Positions 24,172-31,590 of a stretch of DNA of 38,712 nucleotides are shown here, in pieces (positions within the stretch are counted from its first letter, which is position 1; every line of letters starts with the position of its first letter). The translations under genes were made by a program, and so were the position numbers. The stretch is from an uncultured Eubacteriales bacterium (GTDB taxonomy: Bacteria > Bacillota_A > Clostridia > Christensenellales > Aristaeellaceae): NCBI GenBank assembly GCA_902795555.1, contig CADBLV010000218.1:1-38712 (forward strand), given 5' to 3'. Below the pieces are notes generated by a model. The model had not been told where the DNA came from. It ran no database searches and was given only the letters and a program-made list of their open reading frames with translations.

Positions 24172-26322
24172 ATGTCGCAGGGAACCGCGGGCGGCTGCCG
24201 CAGTCGTCTCCGATGGCTGGTGAAGTATCTTCTGCTGATTCTTTTCGGGGTTGTTTTGAATATGGTCCCGGCCCAGCTGGCTCTGACGCTGAAGCTTCCG
24301 GTTTATCTGGATGTGATCGGCACGATTGTGACCGGAATGACCGGGGGATACCTGCCGGGCATTTTCGTGGGCTATGCCACCAATCTGCTGAAAACCATTT
24401 TGCTGGATTCCCCGGATTCGATATATTATTGCGCCGTTAACGTGCTCATCGCCGTGCTGGCCGCCCGTCTGCGGGAAAAGAAGTGGTTTAAATCCTGGTG
24501 GAAAACCCTGCTGTCCGTTCCGCTTTTCGCGCTGATCGGGGGATTTCTCGGGAGCCTGCTTACCTGGGTGCTCTACGCGTTTGATTTTTCCGAGGGGATC
24601 AGCGGCAACTTCGCCAGACAGATTCATCAGAATCTGGACTTTTCGCCCTTCTGGGCGCAGATGTCCGCGGACTATCTGATCGATATTGTGGATAAGCTGA
24701 TCAGCGTGGGGGCGGCTCAGCTGATTTTCCGGGGGATTCCCGCGAAGATCCGGAACAGCTTCCATTATAACTACTGGCTTCAGAATCCCATGACGCTCGG
24801 GGAATTCCGCCGGGCGGAGCGATTCCGTCCCCGGAAAATTTCCCTGCGGACCAAGATTCTCGTGCTGCTGATCGTGTCCATGACTCTGATCGGAACAGTG
24901 ACAACGGTGATCAGCTTCAACAGCTTCCGCAACGAGCTTTACATCACCCAGAAAGAAACCGGCCGCAGCGTGACGAACATCATGAAGGGCTGCTTCGACG
25001 CCGACCGGGTGGAAGAATACATGACTCTGGGGAGGGAAGCGCCCGGATACGCGGAAGTGGAGGAGAAGCTGAAAAGCGTTCTGGACAGCAGCCATCACAT
25101 CGCCTATGTGTATGTCTATCAGATTCAGGAAGACGGCTGCCATGTGGTGTTCGATCTGGACACTCCGGACCTGGAAGCTTCCCCGCCGGGAACGGTCATG
25201 GAATTTGAGGAGGCCTTCCAGCCGTATCTGCCGGATCTTCTGGCGGGAAATCCGATTGACACCATTGAATCCGACGACAGCTTCGGATGGCTGCTGACAA
25301 CCTATACCCCCGTGGCCGACAGCTCGGGAAAAACGGTCTGCTATGCCTGCACCGACGTCTCCATGGACGCCCTGCGGAAGGATGAGTGCCGCTTCCTGGC
25401 AAAGATCATCTCCCTTTTCGTTTCCTTCACCGTGCTGATTCTGGCGGCTTTCCTCTGGTTTTCCGTATACGGAGTGGTGCTGCCGATCAACTCCATGGCT
25501 ATGGCGGCCGGAAACTTTGCTTACAACGATGAGGGGGAACTGGAGGAGGAAGCGAATCAGATTCACAATCTGGGCATCCGCACCGGGGACGAAATTGAAA
25601 ATCTCTATCAGGCGATCACGAAAACCACCGATGACGCGGTGCGGTATATCCATGAATCCCGGGAGAAGAACGACGTTATCAACCGGATGCAGGAGAGCCT
25701 GATCATCACCATGGCAGATCTGGTTGAGGACCGGGACGAAAACACCGGCGACCATATCAAGAAAACCGCCGCCTATACGCAGATCATCATGGAACAGCTG
25801 CGGAAGGAAGGACATTATACCGACCAGCTGACCGATGACTATATGAAGGACGTGGTTCGCTCCGCGCCTCTGCACGACATCGGGAAGATCAAGATTCCCG
25901 ACGCGATCCTGAACAAGCCGGGAAAACTGGACGAGGATGAATTCAATAAGATGAAGATGCATACGGTGTACGGCGGGGAAATCATCGAGCACACCCGCGC
26001 CGCTGCCGGAGAGATCAGCTATCTGGGCGTGGCGAAGGATCTGGCGACCTATCATCACGAGCGCTGGGACGGCCGCGGTTATCCCAGCGGCCTGAAGGGG
26101 GAGGAGATTCCCCTTTCCGCCCGCATCATGGCTGTGGCGGACGTGTTCGATGCCCTGGTGTCCAAGCGTTGCTATAAGGAAGGGTTCTCTTTCGAAAAAT
26201 CCATGGGCATCATCCGGGAAGAATCCGGAACCCATTTCGATCCGCTGGTGGCCGGCGCTTTCCTGAATGCCGGCGATCGGGTGAAAGAAGTGATGAATGC
26301 TTTTTCCGGGGAGGAAGCCTGA
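24172..26322 (+). CDS. Membrane HD-GYP signalling protein (putative c-di-GMP phosphodiesterase)
   Basis: The protein has 716 residues. Residues about 15-190 form a multi-helix membrane domain that resembles ECF-S/LytS-type sensors (LKLPVYLDVIGTIVTGMTGG). Another membrane helix (about 228-250) is followed by an extracytoplasmic Cache-like domain (about 255-395), a further helix (about 405-430), a linker, and a C-terminal HD-GYP domain. The metal and signature residues are intact: HIKKTAAYTQ, LHDIGKIKIPDAIL (H568/D569), YHHERWDGRGYPSGLKG (H628/H629, GYP 636-638). HD-GYP enzymes degrade c-di-GMP. GGGGAGG precedes ATG 24172. TrmB follows within 5 bases. Confidence 0.9.
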   Translation: MSQGTAGGCRSRLRWLVKYLLLILFGVVLNMVPAQLALTLKLPVYLDVIGTIVTGMTGGYLPGIFVGYATNLLKTILLDSPDSIYYCAVNVLIAVLAARLREKKWFKSWWKTLLSVPLFALIGGFLGSLLTWVLYAFDFSEGISGNFARQIHQNLDFSPFWAQMSADYLIDIVDKLISVGAAQLIFRGIPAKIRNSFHYNYWLQNPMTLGEFRRAERFRPRKISLRTKILVLLIVSMTLIGTVTTVISFNSFRNELYITQKETGRSVTNIMKGCFDADRVEEYMTLGREAPGYAEVEEKLKSVLDSSHHIAYVYVYQIQEDGCHVVFDLDTPDLEASPPGTVMEFEEAFQPYLPDLLAGNPIDTIESDDSFGWLLTTYTPVADSSGKTVCYACTDVSMDALRKDECRFLAKIISLFVSFTVLILAAFLWFSVYGVVLPINSMAMAAGNFAYNDEGELEEEANQIHNLGIRTGDEIENLYQAITKTTDDAVRYIHESREKNDVINRMQESLIITMADLVEDRDENTGDHIKKTAAYTQIIMEQLRKEGHYTDQLTDDYMKDVVRSAPLHDIGKIKIPDAILNKPGKLDEDEFNKMKMHTVYGGEIIEHTRAAAGEISYLGVAKDLATYHHERWDGRGYPSGLKGEEIPLSARIMAVADVFDALVSKRCYKEGFSFEKSMGIIREESGTHFDPLVAGAFLNAGDRVKEVMNAFSGEEA

Positions 26323-26326
26323 CGCC

Positions 26327-27106
26327 ATGCACATGCGAAAGAAAAAATGGGCCCGGCCGGAGCTGGCCGCCTGCAGCTGGTATATCGAGGAGGATGAGTC
26401 CTTCCGTAACCGATGGCGGGCGTGCTTTGCGCATCCGGAGCGTCCGCTGCATCTGGAAATGGGATGCGGAAAAGGGGTCAGCACCGCGGCCATGGCCCGG
26501 GACAACGCCCGGATCAATTACGTGGCGGCGGATCTGAACGCGGACGTGCTGGGGTGCGCGAGGCGCAACGCGGCCGCGGCCTGCGGAGAAAACCCGGAAA
26601 ACCTGCGGCTTCTGCAGGCGGACATCTGCTTTATCAGCCATTTCTTCGGCCCGGAGGATCGGCCGGAACGGATTTACATCTCCTTTTGCAACCCCTGGAC
26701 CGAGCATCCCAAGCACGCCAAACGCCGCCTGACCCATCCGCGCCAGCTGATGCAATATCGCTCCTTTCTGGCGGAGGGAGGCGAGATCTGGTTTAAAACC
26801 GACGATGAGACGCTTTTTCAGGATTCCCTGGCCTATTTCGATCGCTGCGGCTTTTTTCCGGTCTATCTGACGCATGATCTGCATGCCGCGGGCTTCCGGC
26901 CCAATTATGTCTCCGAGCACGAAATGAAATTTACCGGGGAAGGCATTCCCATCAAGGCGGCCGTCTTTCGCATGGGTCCGCCTCCCGCGGCCTGGGATCC
27001 GACCCGCTATCGCCTGACCCCCGGCGTCCGGGCGGAGATTCTCGCCCGGCTGGATCGGGAGACCGACCTTCGGGAAGTCGGACAGGACGGGCCTGAAAAT
27101 GCATAA
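26327..27106 (+). CDS. trmB: tRNA (guanine-46-N7)-methyltransferase TrmB
   Basis: This is a 259-residue Rossmann-fold methyltransferase that puts m7G at position 46 of tRNA. The SAM loop is LEMGCGKGVSTAAMARDN. The family signature region reads ISFCNPWTEHPKHAKRRLTH, where many TrmB proteins have FSDPWPKxRHxKRRL; the Asp of DPW is Asn here. WFKTDDETLF and a C-terminal T-x-Y-E-like SEHEMKFTGEG also match. ATG 26327 lies 12 bases after GGGGAGG, which is inside the end of the upstream gene, so the two are probably cotranscribed. No terminator is visible downstream. Confidence 0.93.
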   Translation: MHMRKKKWARPELAACSWYIEEDESFRNRWRACFAHPERPLHLEMGCGKGVSTAAMARDNARINYVAADLNADVLGCARRNAAAACGENPENLRLLQADICFISHFFGPEDRPERIYISFCNPWTEHPKHAKRRLTHPRQLMQYRSFLAEGGEIWFKTDDETLFQDSLAYFDRCGFFPVYLTHDLHAAGFRPNYVSEHEMKFTGEGIPIKAAVFRMGPPPAAWDPTRYRLTPGVRAEILARLDRETDLREVGQDGPENA

Positions 27107-27127
27107 ATACAGAAAATAAACAGGATA

Positions 27128-27170
27128 TTATTCACAGCACAATGAATAAACTGGACATATCACTGAATAA
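27128..27170. repeat. Three TGAATAA heptamers upstream of the amino-acid transporter promoter
   Basis: TTATTCA (27128-27134), TGAATAA (27143-27149) and TGAATAA (27164-27170) lie in an AT-rich stretch 26-68 bases before the -35. The first two form an inverted repeat with an 8-base spacer. They are candidate operator half-sites; the core resembles half of an arginine-repressor box. Confidence 0.45.
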
Positions 27171-27195
27171 TCTGCATAAAAATACGTTCTTCCTC

Positions 27196-27224
27196 TTGAC
27201 ACCCCAAACCGGCCGTGCTATACT
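27196..27224 (+). promoter_or_regulatory. Near-consensus promoter of the amino-acid ABC operon
   Basis: TTGACA (27196-27201), 17 bases, TATACT (27219-27224) with a TGC extension. This is one of the strongest-looking promoters in the window. Confidence 0.9.
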
Positions 27225-27269
27225 GACGCCATTCCATCGGAAATGAAGGATTTTGAGGAGGAAATGATC

Positions 27270-28007
27270 ATGAAAAAACTGATTGCGGTTCTGCTGTCTC
27301 TGAGCCTGATGCTGGCCTGCGCCGCCGCTTTCGCGGACACGCTGACCATGGGAACGAATGCGAGCTTCCCGCCCTATGAGTATTACGAGAATAAGGTCAT
27401 CGTCGGAATCGACGCGGAAATCGCCGCCGCCATCGCCGCGAAGCTGGGCATGGAGCTGGAAATTCAGGACATGGATTTCAAAGCCATCATCCCCGCTGTG
27501 ACGGAGGGCAAGGTTGATTTCGGCATGGCCGGCATGACGGTGACGGACGAACGCAAACAGAGCGTTAACTTCTCCGATACCTATGCCACAGGCATTCAGG
27601 CGATCATCGTGAAGGAAGATTCCGAAATCGCCAGCGTCGAAGATCTGAGCAAGGAAGGCGCGACCTGGAAGATCGGCGTGCAGGACGCCACCACCGGCGA
27701 CGTCTATTGCACGCTCGATTTCGGCGAGGAGCGCGTATCCAAGTATGCCGTCGGCGCGGACGCGGTGGAAGCGCTGAAGACCGGCAAAGTGGACTGCGTG
27801 ATCATCGACAACGAGCCCGCCAAGGCCTATGTGGCCGCCAACGAAGGCCTGAAGGTTCTGGACTCCAAGTATACGGAAGAGGATTACGCGATCTGCGTGA
27901 ACCTGGAGAATACCGAGCTGCTGGAGAAGATCAACGGCGCCCTGAAGGAACTGACTGAAGACGGCACCGTGGCCGCCATCATCGAGAAGTACATTCCCGC
28001 TGAATAA
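27270..28007 (+). CDS. Polar amino-acid ABC transporter substrate-binding protein
   Basis: The protein has 245 residues. A signal peptide (MKKLIAVLLSLSLMLACAAA) is followed by a type-II periplasmic-binding fold of family 3: TMGTNASFPPYEYYENKVIVGID, DFKAIIPAVTEGKVDFGMAGMT, TDERKQSVNFSDTYA, VEALKTGKVDCVIIDNEPAK. These match glutamine/arginine/cystine-type binding proteins. The ligand is not certain; DNEP and GMTVTDERK suggest a polar or basic amino acid. The Cys in LMLAC could be a lipid anchor, or AFA-D a signal peptidase I site. GAGGAGG (27255-27261) suits ATG 27270, not the earlier ATGs at 27243 and 27264. Confidence 0.93.
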   Translation: MKKLIAVLLSLSLMLACAAAFADTLTMGTNASFPPYEYYENKVIVGIDAEIAAAIAAKLGMELEIQDMDFKAIIPAVTEGKVDFGMAGMTVTDERKQSVNFSDTYATGIQAIIVKEDSEIASVEDLSKEGATWKIGVQDATTGDVYCTLDFGEERVSKYAVGADAVEALKTGKVDCVIIDNEPAKAYVAANEGLKVLDSKYTEEDYAICVNLENTELLEKINGALKELTEDGTVAAIIEKYIPAE

Positions 28008-28015
28008 TTCTCCTC

Positions 28016-28034
28016 TGTGAACGGTGCGTTCACA
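28016..28034 (+). promoter_or_regulatory. Stem-loop just after the binding-protein gene
   Basis: TGTGAAC-GGTGC-GTTCACA is a perfect 7-bp stem with a 5-base loop beginning 9 bases after the stop codon. It is not followed by a T-run; it is possibly an mRNA 3'-end stabiliser. Confidence 0.5.
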
Positions 28035-28101
28035 TTGGCCATTGTGTTCGGCTGGCTGTTTTGAACTCGCTTCCGCTGAAGCGGATCGTGAACAAAATAT
28101 G

Positions 28102-28162
28102 CCTCAAACGGATTGAACGGCAATACGGGAGCGAGCACTCGCTCCCTATTGCTTGTTTGAGG
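28102..28162 (+). promoter_or_regulatory. Long stem-loop that overlaps the permease ribosome binding site
   Basis: The nested pairs are CCTCAAAC (28102-28109) with GTTTGAGG (28155-28162), CAATA (28121-28125) with TATTG (28147-28151), and GGGAGCGAG (28127-28135) with CTCGCTCCC (28138-28146). The outer right arm covers the first half of GAGGGGG (28159-28165), the ribosome binding site of the next gene. It probably reduces permease translation and protects the binding-protein mRNA. Confidence 0.75.
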
Positions 28163-28169
28163 GGGACTT

Positions 28170-29486
28170 ATGAAGATCAAGAGCAGAAAAGGACTGAAAT
28201 GCCTTCTCGCGGTGGCGGCGGTGGCCGTCATCGCCGTCGTTATCTATTTCACCTCCTTCCATAACGCCGATGTTCTGAAGATCGAAAACGGGAAGGTGAA
28301 GGGGATCAAGCCGACCTGGCTGGTGGGCGTCACGGCGGAAAACGGGAAGGACACCTATGTCAAGCTGGGCGATATCAACACGCCGAAGGGATATAAAACC
28401 GTCAGCGACACGGAGGATCCGGACGGGGATCCGATTACGACGAGCTTTACCTTTGTCGGCAAGAAACCGGAGCAGGATCCCGGAACGGTGTTCGCGGAGC
28501 CATGGCGGGGCACCCTGGAGCAGGCTTTAGCCCTCGAAGGCGCTTCGGCCTGCGGGCTGACGAAAACGGAAGGTGAGAACTCGACGTCCTGTGTGCTGGT
28601 GAAGGAACCGGACGGCAAAGACGGGGAAAAGACCATAAGCATCTACATGGCCTCGCCTTATCCGGACGCGTGCATTCATGTGCGTGCTTCGATGCCGGAA
28701 GGCAGCACGGAGGAAGAAGTTCTTGCCCTGGTGCAGGATGCCGCGGAGAAGGTGGTTCCCGGAAAGCAGATCAGTCCCCTGGCGGCAGACTTCAAGCTGA
28801 ACTTTCTGGACGACGACCGATGGACCTACCTGGTGAACGGCCTGATAGTGACGCTGGAGATCACCCTGGGGGCTGTCCTCCTGGGCATCGTGATCGGCGT
28901 GCTGGTTGCGACCGTGCGCTCTACCTGGGATCAGAATGAGGAACGCCTGGCCCCCGGGATCGGACGGAACATTCTCGGCTTCTTTAACGGAATCTGTAAG
29001 TTTTATCTGACGGTGATCCGCGGAACGCCGGTTGTGATCCAGCTGATGATCATGTACTATATCATCTTCAGCTCCTCGCGCAACGGCGTCCTGATCGCCA
29101 TGCTGGCCTTCGGCATCAACAGCGGCGCCTATGTGGCAGAAATCATCCGCGGCGGGATCATGAGTGTGGACCGGGGCCAGCTGGAGGCCGGACGCAGCCT
29201 GGGCTTCAATTATGTCCAGACCATGCGCCACATCATCATTCCGCAGGCCATGAAAAGCGTGCTGCCGGCGCTGGCGAACGAATTTATCGTGCTGCTGAAG
29301 GAAACATCGGTTTCCGGCTATGTCGCGGTCAAGGATCTGACCAAGGGCGGAGATATCATTCGCGGCGTAACCTATTCCGCCTTCATGCCGCTGATCGCTG
29401 TCGCGCTGATCTATCTGATCATGGTGATGTTCTTTACGTGGCTTGTCGGCCGGCTGGAAAGGAGGCTCCGCAACAGTGACCACTGA
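28170..29486 (+). CDS. Amino-acid ABC transporter permease with an added N-terminal extracytoplasmic domain
   Basis: The protein has 438 residues, against about 220 for a typical GlnP/HisM permease. Residues about 10-28 form a membrane helix ([19 protein letters not shown]). Residues about 30-205 are a soluble, presumably external region of unknown type (contains [20 protein letters not shown] and a helix [15 protein letters not shown]). The permease proper begins near 214 ([20 protein letters not shown]), with [16 protein letters not shown] and the EAA loop [20 protein letters not shown]. It forms the channel for the binding protein upstream. The ATPase gene overlaps its 3' end. GAGGGGG precedes ATG 28170. 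Confidence 0.9.
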   Translation: MKIKSRKGLKCLLAVAAVAVIAVVIYFTSFHNADVLKIENGKVKGIKPTWLVGVTAENGKDTYVKLGDINTPKGYKTVSDTEDPDGDPITTSFTFVGKKPEQDPGTVFAEPWRGTLEQALALEGASACGLTKTEGENSTSCVLVKEPDGKDGEKTISIYMASPYPDACIHVRASMPEGSTEEEVLALVQDAAEKVVPGKQISPLAADFKLNFLDDDRWTYLVNGLIVTLEITLGAVLLGIVIGVLVATVRSTWDQNEERLAPGIGRNILGFFNGICKFYLTVIRGTPVVIQLMIMYYIIFSSSRNGVLIAMLAFGINSGAYVAEIIRGGIMSVDRGQLEAGRSLGFNYVQTMRHIIIPQAMKSVLPALANEFIVLLKETSVSGYVAVKDLTKGGDIIRGVTYSAFMPLIAVALIYLIMVMFFTWLVGRLERRLRNSDH

Positions 29487-30234
29487 GATGGAAAAGAGAG
29501 AGGTTCTGATCTCCGTCAATGGCCTGGAAAAGCATTTCAAGGGCGGGGATATCAGGGCGCTGGACGGCGTGGACGCTGAGATCCATCAGGGCGAGGTCCT
29601 GGTGGTCATCGGTCCTTCGGGCAGTGGGAAAAGTACTTTTTTGCGATGTCTGAACCTGCTGGAGCTGCCGACGGGAGGCACGATTACCTTTGAGGGCGTT
29701 GACATCACCGATCCGAAGGTGAATATCAACATTCACCGGCAGAAAATGGGGATGGTGTTTCAGCATTTTAACCTCTTCCCGCATATGACCGTTCTGAAAA
29801 ACATGACCATTGCTCCGATGCAGCTGCTGAAAAAAAGCAAAGAAGAAGCGGAGCAGAAAGCCATGGGCCTGCTGGAGCGCGTGAATCTGGCGGACCGGGC
29901 CAACGCGTATCCCAGCCAGCTCTCCGGCGGCCAGAAGCAGCGGATTGCCATCGTACGTGCCCTGTGTATGGAGCCGCAGGTGATGCTCTTCGACGAGCCC
30001 ACCAGCGCCCTGGATCCGGAAATGGTCGGCGAGGTGCTGGATGTCATGAAGGAGCTGGCCCGCTCCGGGATGACCATGGTCTGCGTTACCCATGAAATGG
30101 GTTTTGCCCGGGAGGTGGCGGATCGGGTGATCTTCATGGACAGCGGGAAAATTGTCGAGGAAGGCACCCCCGAGGATATCTTCTCTGCTCCCACAGAGCA
30201 ACGAACGAAGGACTTCCTGAACAAGGTGCTGTAA
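29476..30234 (+). CDS. glnQ: Polar amino-acid ABC transporter ATPase, GlnQ type
   Basis: This is a 252-residue ABC ATPase. Walker A is [15 protein letters not shown], the Q-loop is [14 protein letters not shown], the signature is [15 protein letters not shown], Walker B is [14 protein letters not shown], and the H-loop is [20 protein letters not shown], ending with the GlnQ/HisP-type [12 protein letters not shown]. It energises the importer formed by the two preceding genes. AAGGAGG (29459-29465) is best spaced for GTG 29476, which overlaps the permease end by 11 bases; ATG 29488 would be too far. Confidence 0.96.
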   Translation: MTTEMEKREVLISVNGLEKHFKGGDIRALDGVDAEIHQGEVLVVIGPSGSGKSTFLRCLNLLELPTGGTITFEGVDITDPKVNINIHRQKMGMVFQHFNLFPHMTVLKNMTIAPMQLLKKSKEEAEQKAMGLLERVNLADRANAYPSQLSGGQKQRIAIVRALCMEPQVMLFDEPTSALDPEMVGEVLDVMKELARSGMTMVCVTHEMGFAREVADRVIFMDSGKIVEEGTPEDIFSAPTEQRTKDFLNKVL

Positions 30235-30291
30235 GGGCCGGTCTCGAAACAGACTGAGCGGGATGCTCAGAATATCAGGTGACTGATCCTG

Positions 30292-30319
30292 AAAAAAGCC
30301 CGGGGAAATTTCCCCGGGC
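30292..30319 (-). terminator. Strong intrinsic terminator of the VanY-type gene
   Basis: A perfect 22-base palindrome (30298-30319, GCCCGGGGAAA with its complement) is followed on the minus strand by T6 (30297-30292). It may also stop plus-strand transcripts from the ABC operon, though no T-run lies on that side. Confidence 0.9.
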
Positions 30320-30342
30320 CTGTATCATTCCCTCCGAATCAA

Positions 30343-31299
30343 TCAGTCTGTTGGCAGCTGAATGAACTTTTCCACCCTGCTCCGATCTCCGCCGCCGGAG
30401 AGATATTCCTGAATCGCGGCCTGCAGCTGATCGTTGAACTCTTCCAGACAGAGCCCGTTTTCCATGATATAGGCGGCGACGGGAATTCCGACATATCTGA
30501 GATGCCAGGGTTCATAATTGATCTCGGTGATGGCTTCCTTGTCTGCCGGATACCGGATGATAAACCCGTATTCCTGACAGTGCTCCGCCATCCAGATGCA
30601 TTCCGGCTCGGAAGCCATTTTGGAGTTCATGCCTTCTGCCTTCAGCCAGCTTTTCGGAATGACATCGCATCCGAGCCCTGTCTGATGGTCGCTGGCTCCA
30701 GCTTTGGAAACCCAGCCGTCATCTTTTCCGTGGTTCTTCTTCAATCGGTTTTTATACATGGTGTTCTGCGTGGACCAGGACCGGTAAGCGCTTTTCAGAT
30801 ACAGGTTGTATCCGTCCTCCCGGGCCGCGTCGGACAGGGCGACAAGGGCTTTGGCACAGTCTTCCTGCAGCTGCATTTTGCTGCCGGAGGCTTTCCGGAT
30901 GCCGCCGTTGGTGTTGACGCCGTTTTTCAGCTTCAGCGCTTTGACGCTGACCAGGGGTTTGGCGCTGTAATCCTTTTCCAGCAGATAATGCTTGTTGGCC
31001 AGCCGCACGAAATCCGGATCCATCTCTTCCAGCGCCACTGGGAAATTCCAGCCTCCGGCTTCCGGCGTGTCCAGATCCACACTTTCCACGATCTGGGCCA
31101 TCGAAATCTCCTCTTCCGCCGCTCCCCAGAGGGGAAGGAGCATCATCAGGCATCCAAGCAGACAGAGCCATCGCGCCATGCAGCTTCTGCCTCTCCGCGC
31201 CTTCGCCGGCCGGATCATTCGCGCCTCCCGGGTTTGATTCTCCGGCACCTCAGGCTGCCGCCCGATCTGCGCCGCTGTTTTCTCCATCCATTTCTTCAT
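30343..31299 (-). CDS. VanY/DacB-type D-alanyl-D-alanine carboxypeptidase
   Basis: The protein has 318 residues. After a charged N-terminus comes a hydrophobic segment (MARWLCLLGCLMMLLPLWGA, about residues 45-65), a signal peptide or anchor. The peptidase M15B domain covers about 100-300: YNLYLKSAYRSWSTQ, the zinc motif SDHQTGLGCDV (SxHxxGxxxD) and EPWHLRYVG (ExxWH-type). It trims D-Ala from peptidoglycan stem peptides; there is no sign of a vancomycin cluster, so a housekeeping cell-wall role is likely. The frame is open to 31410, but the promoter at 31333-31361 and GAAGGACGG before ATG 31299 place the start here. Confidence 0.9.
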   Translation of the reverse strand: MKKWMEKTAAQIGRQPEVPENQTREARMIRPAKARRGRSCMARWLCLLGCLMMLLPLWGAAEEEISMAQIVESVDLDTPEAGGWNFPVALEEMDPDFVRLANKHYLLEKDYSAKPLVSVKALKLKNGVNTNGGIRKASGSKMQLQEDCAKALVALSDAAREDGYNLYLKSAYRSWSTQNTMYKNRLKKNHGKDDGWVSKAGASDHQTGLGCDVIPKSWLKAEGMNSKMASEPECIWMAEHCQEYGFIIRYPADKEAITEINYEPWHLRYVGIPVAAYIMENGLCLEEFNDQLQAAIQEYLSGGGDRSRVEKFIQLPTD

Positions 31300-31332
31300 C
31301 GTGCTTCCGTCCTTCATTTCATCTTCCGGGAT

Positions 31333-31361
31333 ATTATATCGGAGTCCGGCATATCCGTCAA
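31333..31361 (-). promoter_or_regulatory. Promoter of the VanY-type gene
   Basis: On the minus strand: TTGACG (31356-31361), 17 bases, consensus TATAAT (31333-31338), 33 bases before the start codon. Confidence 0.85.
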
Positions 31362-31421
31362 ATCGCAGGGAGAGCATATCCTTCAAATCGCAGGGGAGCA
31401 TATCCTTCAAATCACGGGGAG
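31349..31421. repeat. Three tandem 24-bp repeats, each with a -35-like hexamer
   Basis: Units GCATATCC(G/T)TCAAATC begin at 31349, 31374 and 31398 with a spacing of 24-25 bases. On the minus strand the first carries the TTGACG -35 of the VanY promoter; the others carry TTGAAG at the same place. Confidence 0.85.
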
Positions 31422-31443
31422 ATATTGCGGAGCGCCTCGATTT

Positions 31444-31473
31444 TTGATAAAATGATATTTGTGGTGGTATACT
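31444..31473 (+). promoter_or_regulatory. Promoter of the Aat-fusion/MATE/NRPS genes
   Basis: TTGATA (31444-31449), 18 bases, TATACT (31468-31473) with a TGG extension. A leader of about 110 bases follows before ATG 31591. Confidence 0.75.
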
Positions 31474-31480
31474 TATACCA
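31465..31480. promoter_or_regulatory. 16-bp palindromic operator over the -10
   Basis: TGGTATACTTATACCA is a perfect 7-bp inverted repeat around CT that covers the whole -10 hexamer. The TGGT...ACCA ends are like operators of FadR-type GntR regulators. A bound repressor would block the promoter. Confidence 0.65.
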
Positions 31481-31590
31481 GACAGGCATTATAGGGAGAG
31501 ACGGCCGACAGAAAGAGGGATTCCCGGATCATTCGCAGGCATGGCGAGGTTATTGTCTGATTTTTCTGAAAAAATAAAGGGAGTGAGTGT

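Noticed and set aside
24091..26517. An 808-codon open frame on the minus strand
   Set aside because: It lies antisense to the HD-GYP gene, whose motifs are unmistakable. It has low-complexity His/Gln/Gly composition, and the long frame is a by-product of GC-rich codon use.
28016..28162. Riboswitch between the binding-protein and permease genes
   Set aside because: Strong nested hairpins are present, but I recognise no conserved aptamer core; simple stem-loops explain the sequence.
31300..31410. N-terminal extension of the VanY-type protein
   Set aside because: It would be encoded upstream of and through the promoter and its repeats.
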